This document shows positions 60,340-60,469 of a stretch of 60,469 nucleotides of DNA, piece after piece (positions within the stretch are counted from its first letter, which is position 1; each line of letters opens with the position of its first letter). The position numbers and the translations under genes were made by a program. The notes below the pieces were generated by a model. It saw only the letters and a list, made by a program, of their open reading frames with translations. It was not told where the DNA came from and searched no databases. Origin of the DNA: Micromonospora musae (GTDB lineage Bacteria > Actinomycetota > Actinomycetes > Mycobacteriales > Micromonosporaceae). The stretch lies in assembly GCF_003626635.1 (NCBI RefSeq), contig NZ_RAZT01000025.1, positions 1 through 60,469 of the forward strand, read 5' to 3'.

Positions 60340-60469
60340 CCACCGGGCCACCGGGCCACCGGGCCACCGGGCCACCGGGCCACCGGGCCACCGGGCCACC
60401 GGGCCACCGGGCCACCGGGCCACCGGGCCACCGGGCCACCGGGCCACCGGGCCACCGGGCCACCGGGCC
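60340..60469. repeat. 9-bp minisatellite, at least 14 copies
   Basis: Perfect tandem copies of CCACCGGGC run to the last base of the window, so the array may be longer. The unit is three codons, which keeps frames open in both directions (Ala-Arg-Trp-Pro-Gly-Gly-Pro-Val on the minus strand). It starts 11 bp after the ArsB-like gene. Confidence 0.95.

Noticed and set aside
58762..60447. 561-residue minus-strand frame ending in the minisatellite
   Set aside because: Antisense to the ArsB-like permease, low complexity, and kept open at its start only by the 9-bp repeat.

Overview
The window comes from a very GC-rich actinobacterium. Codon use, abundant GTG starts, leaderless genes, the ergothioneine operon, PASTA-less Ser/Thr kinases and DUF2267/DUF2795 small proteins all fit Micromonosporaceae, most likely Micromonospora or a close relative. 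It reads as ordinary chromosome. I see no prophage, integrase, transposase, CRISPR array, rRNA or tRNA. 59 protein genes are supported; the first is cut by the window edge.

Layout. 1-6.7 kb: end of an Rv3032-like glycosyltransferase, citrate synthase, and a three-gene envelope operon (49-aa membrane peptide, methyltransferase, membrane sulfatase-fold protein). 6.8-20.2 kb: VOC protein, AraC regulator, arginase-fold protein, OmpR-type two-component pair, soluble Ser/Thr kinase, Ohr/OsmC protein, membrane-anchored EEP hydrolase, lysozyme-like wall protein, DivIVA-like coiled coil, single-domain response regulator, DUF2267 fusion, spermidine-synthase-fold protein, AI-2E-family permease. 20.3-30.2 kb: type II NADH dehydrogenase-like enzyme, Tat-exported M28 peptidase, GNAT enzyme, a molybdopterin oxidoreductase/flavin reductase/DUF6510 operon, TerC, small stress-type proteins, pirin. 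30.4-38.1 kb: secreted lysozyme-like protein, 1.1 kb of noncoding DNA with four copies of a 78-bp repeat, then an exopolysaccharide region (LPXTG protein, DUF4012 protein, glycosyltransferase, low-molecular-weight tyrosine phosphatase, BY-kinase). 38.7-45 kb: DUF1622 operon, a GDT1-family transporter and egtABCD. 45.2-60.5 kb: ECF sigma factor with a membrane partner, PknB-type kinase, nucleotide-sugar dehydrogenase, MacB-like ABC exporter with a NarL-type two-component system, divergent DUF305 and LVIVD secreted proteins, a C45-like lipoprotein hydrolase, an ArsB-like permease and a 9-bp minisatellite at the window end.

Regulation is the most interesting layer. Two leaders match the yybP-ykoY manganese riboswitch, one before terC and one before the GDT1/TMEM165 gene. 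At terC the alternative hairpin covers the ribosome binding site; at GDT1 it forms a 15-bp terminator-like stem. A perfect CRP-type site (TGTGA-N6-TCACA), inside a 12-bp dyad, lies 41.5 bp upstream of one predicted start point and about 42.5 bp upstream of the divergent one, between DUF305 and LVIVD. At least six genes carry a TANNNT element 6-7 nt before the start codon, the signature of leaderless transcripts. A consensus promoter followed by three very stable hairpins near 28.3 kb may be a small RNA gene.
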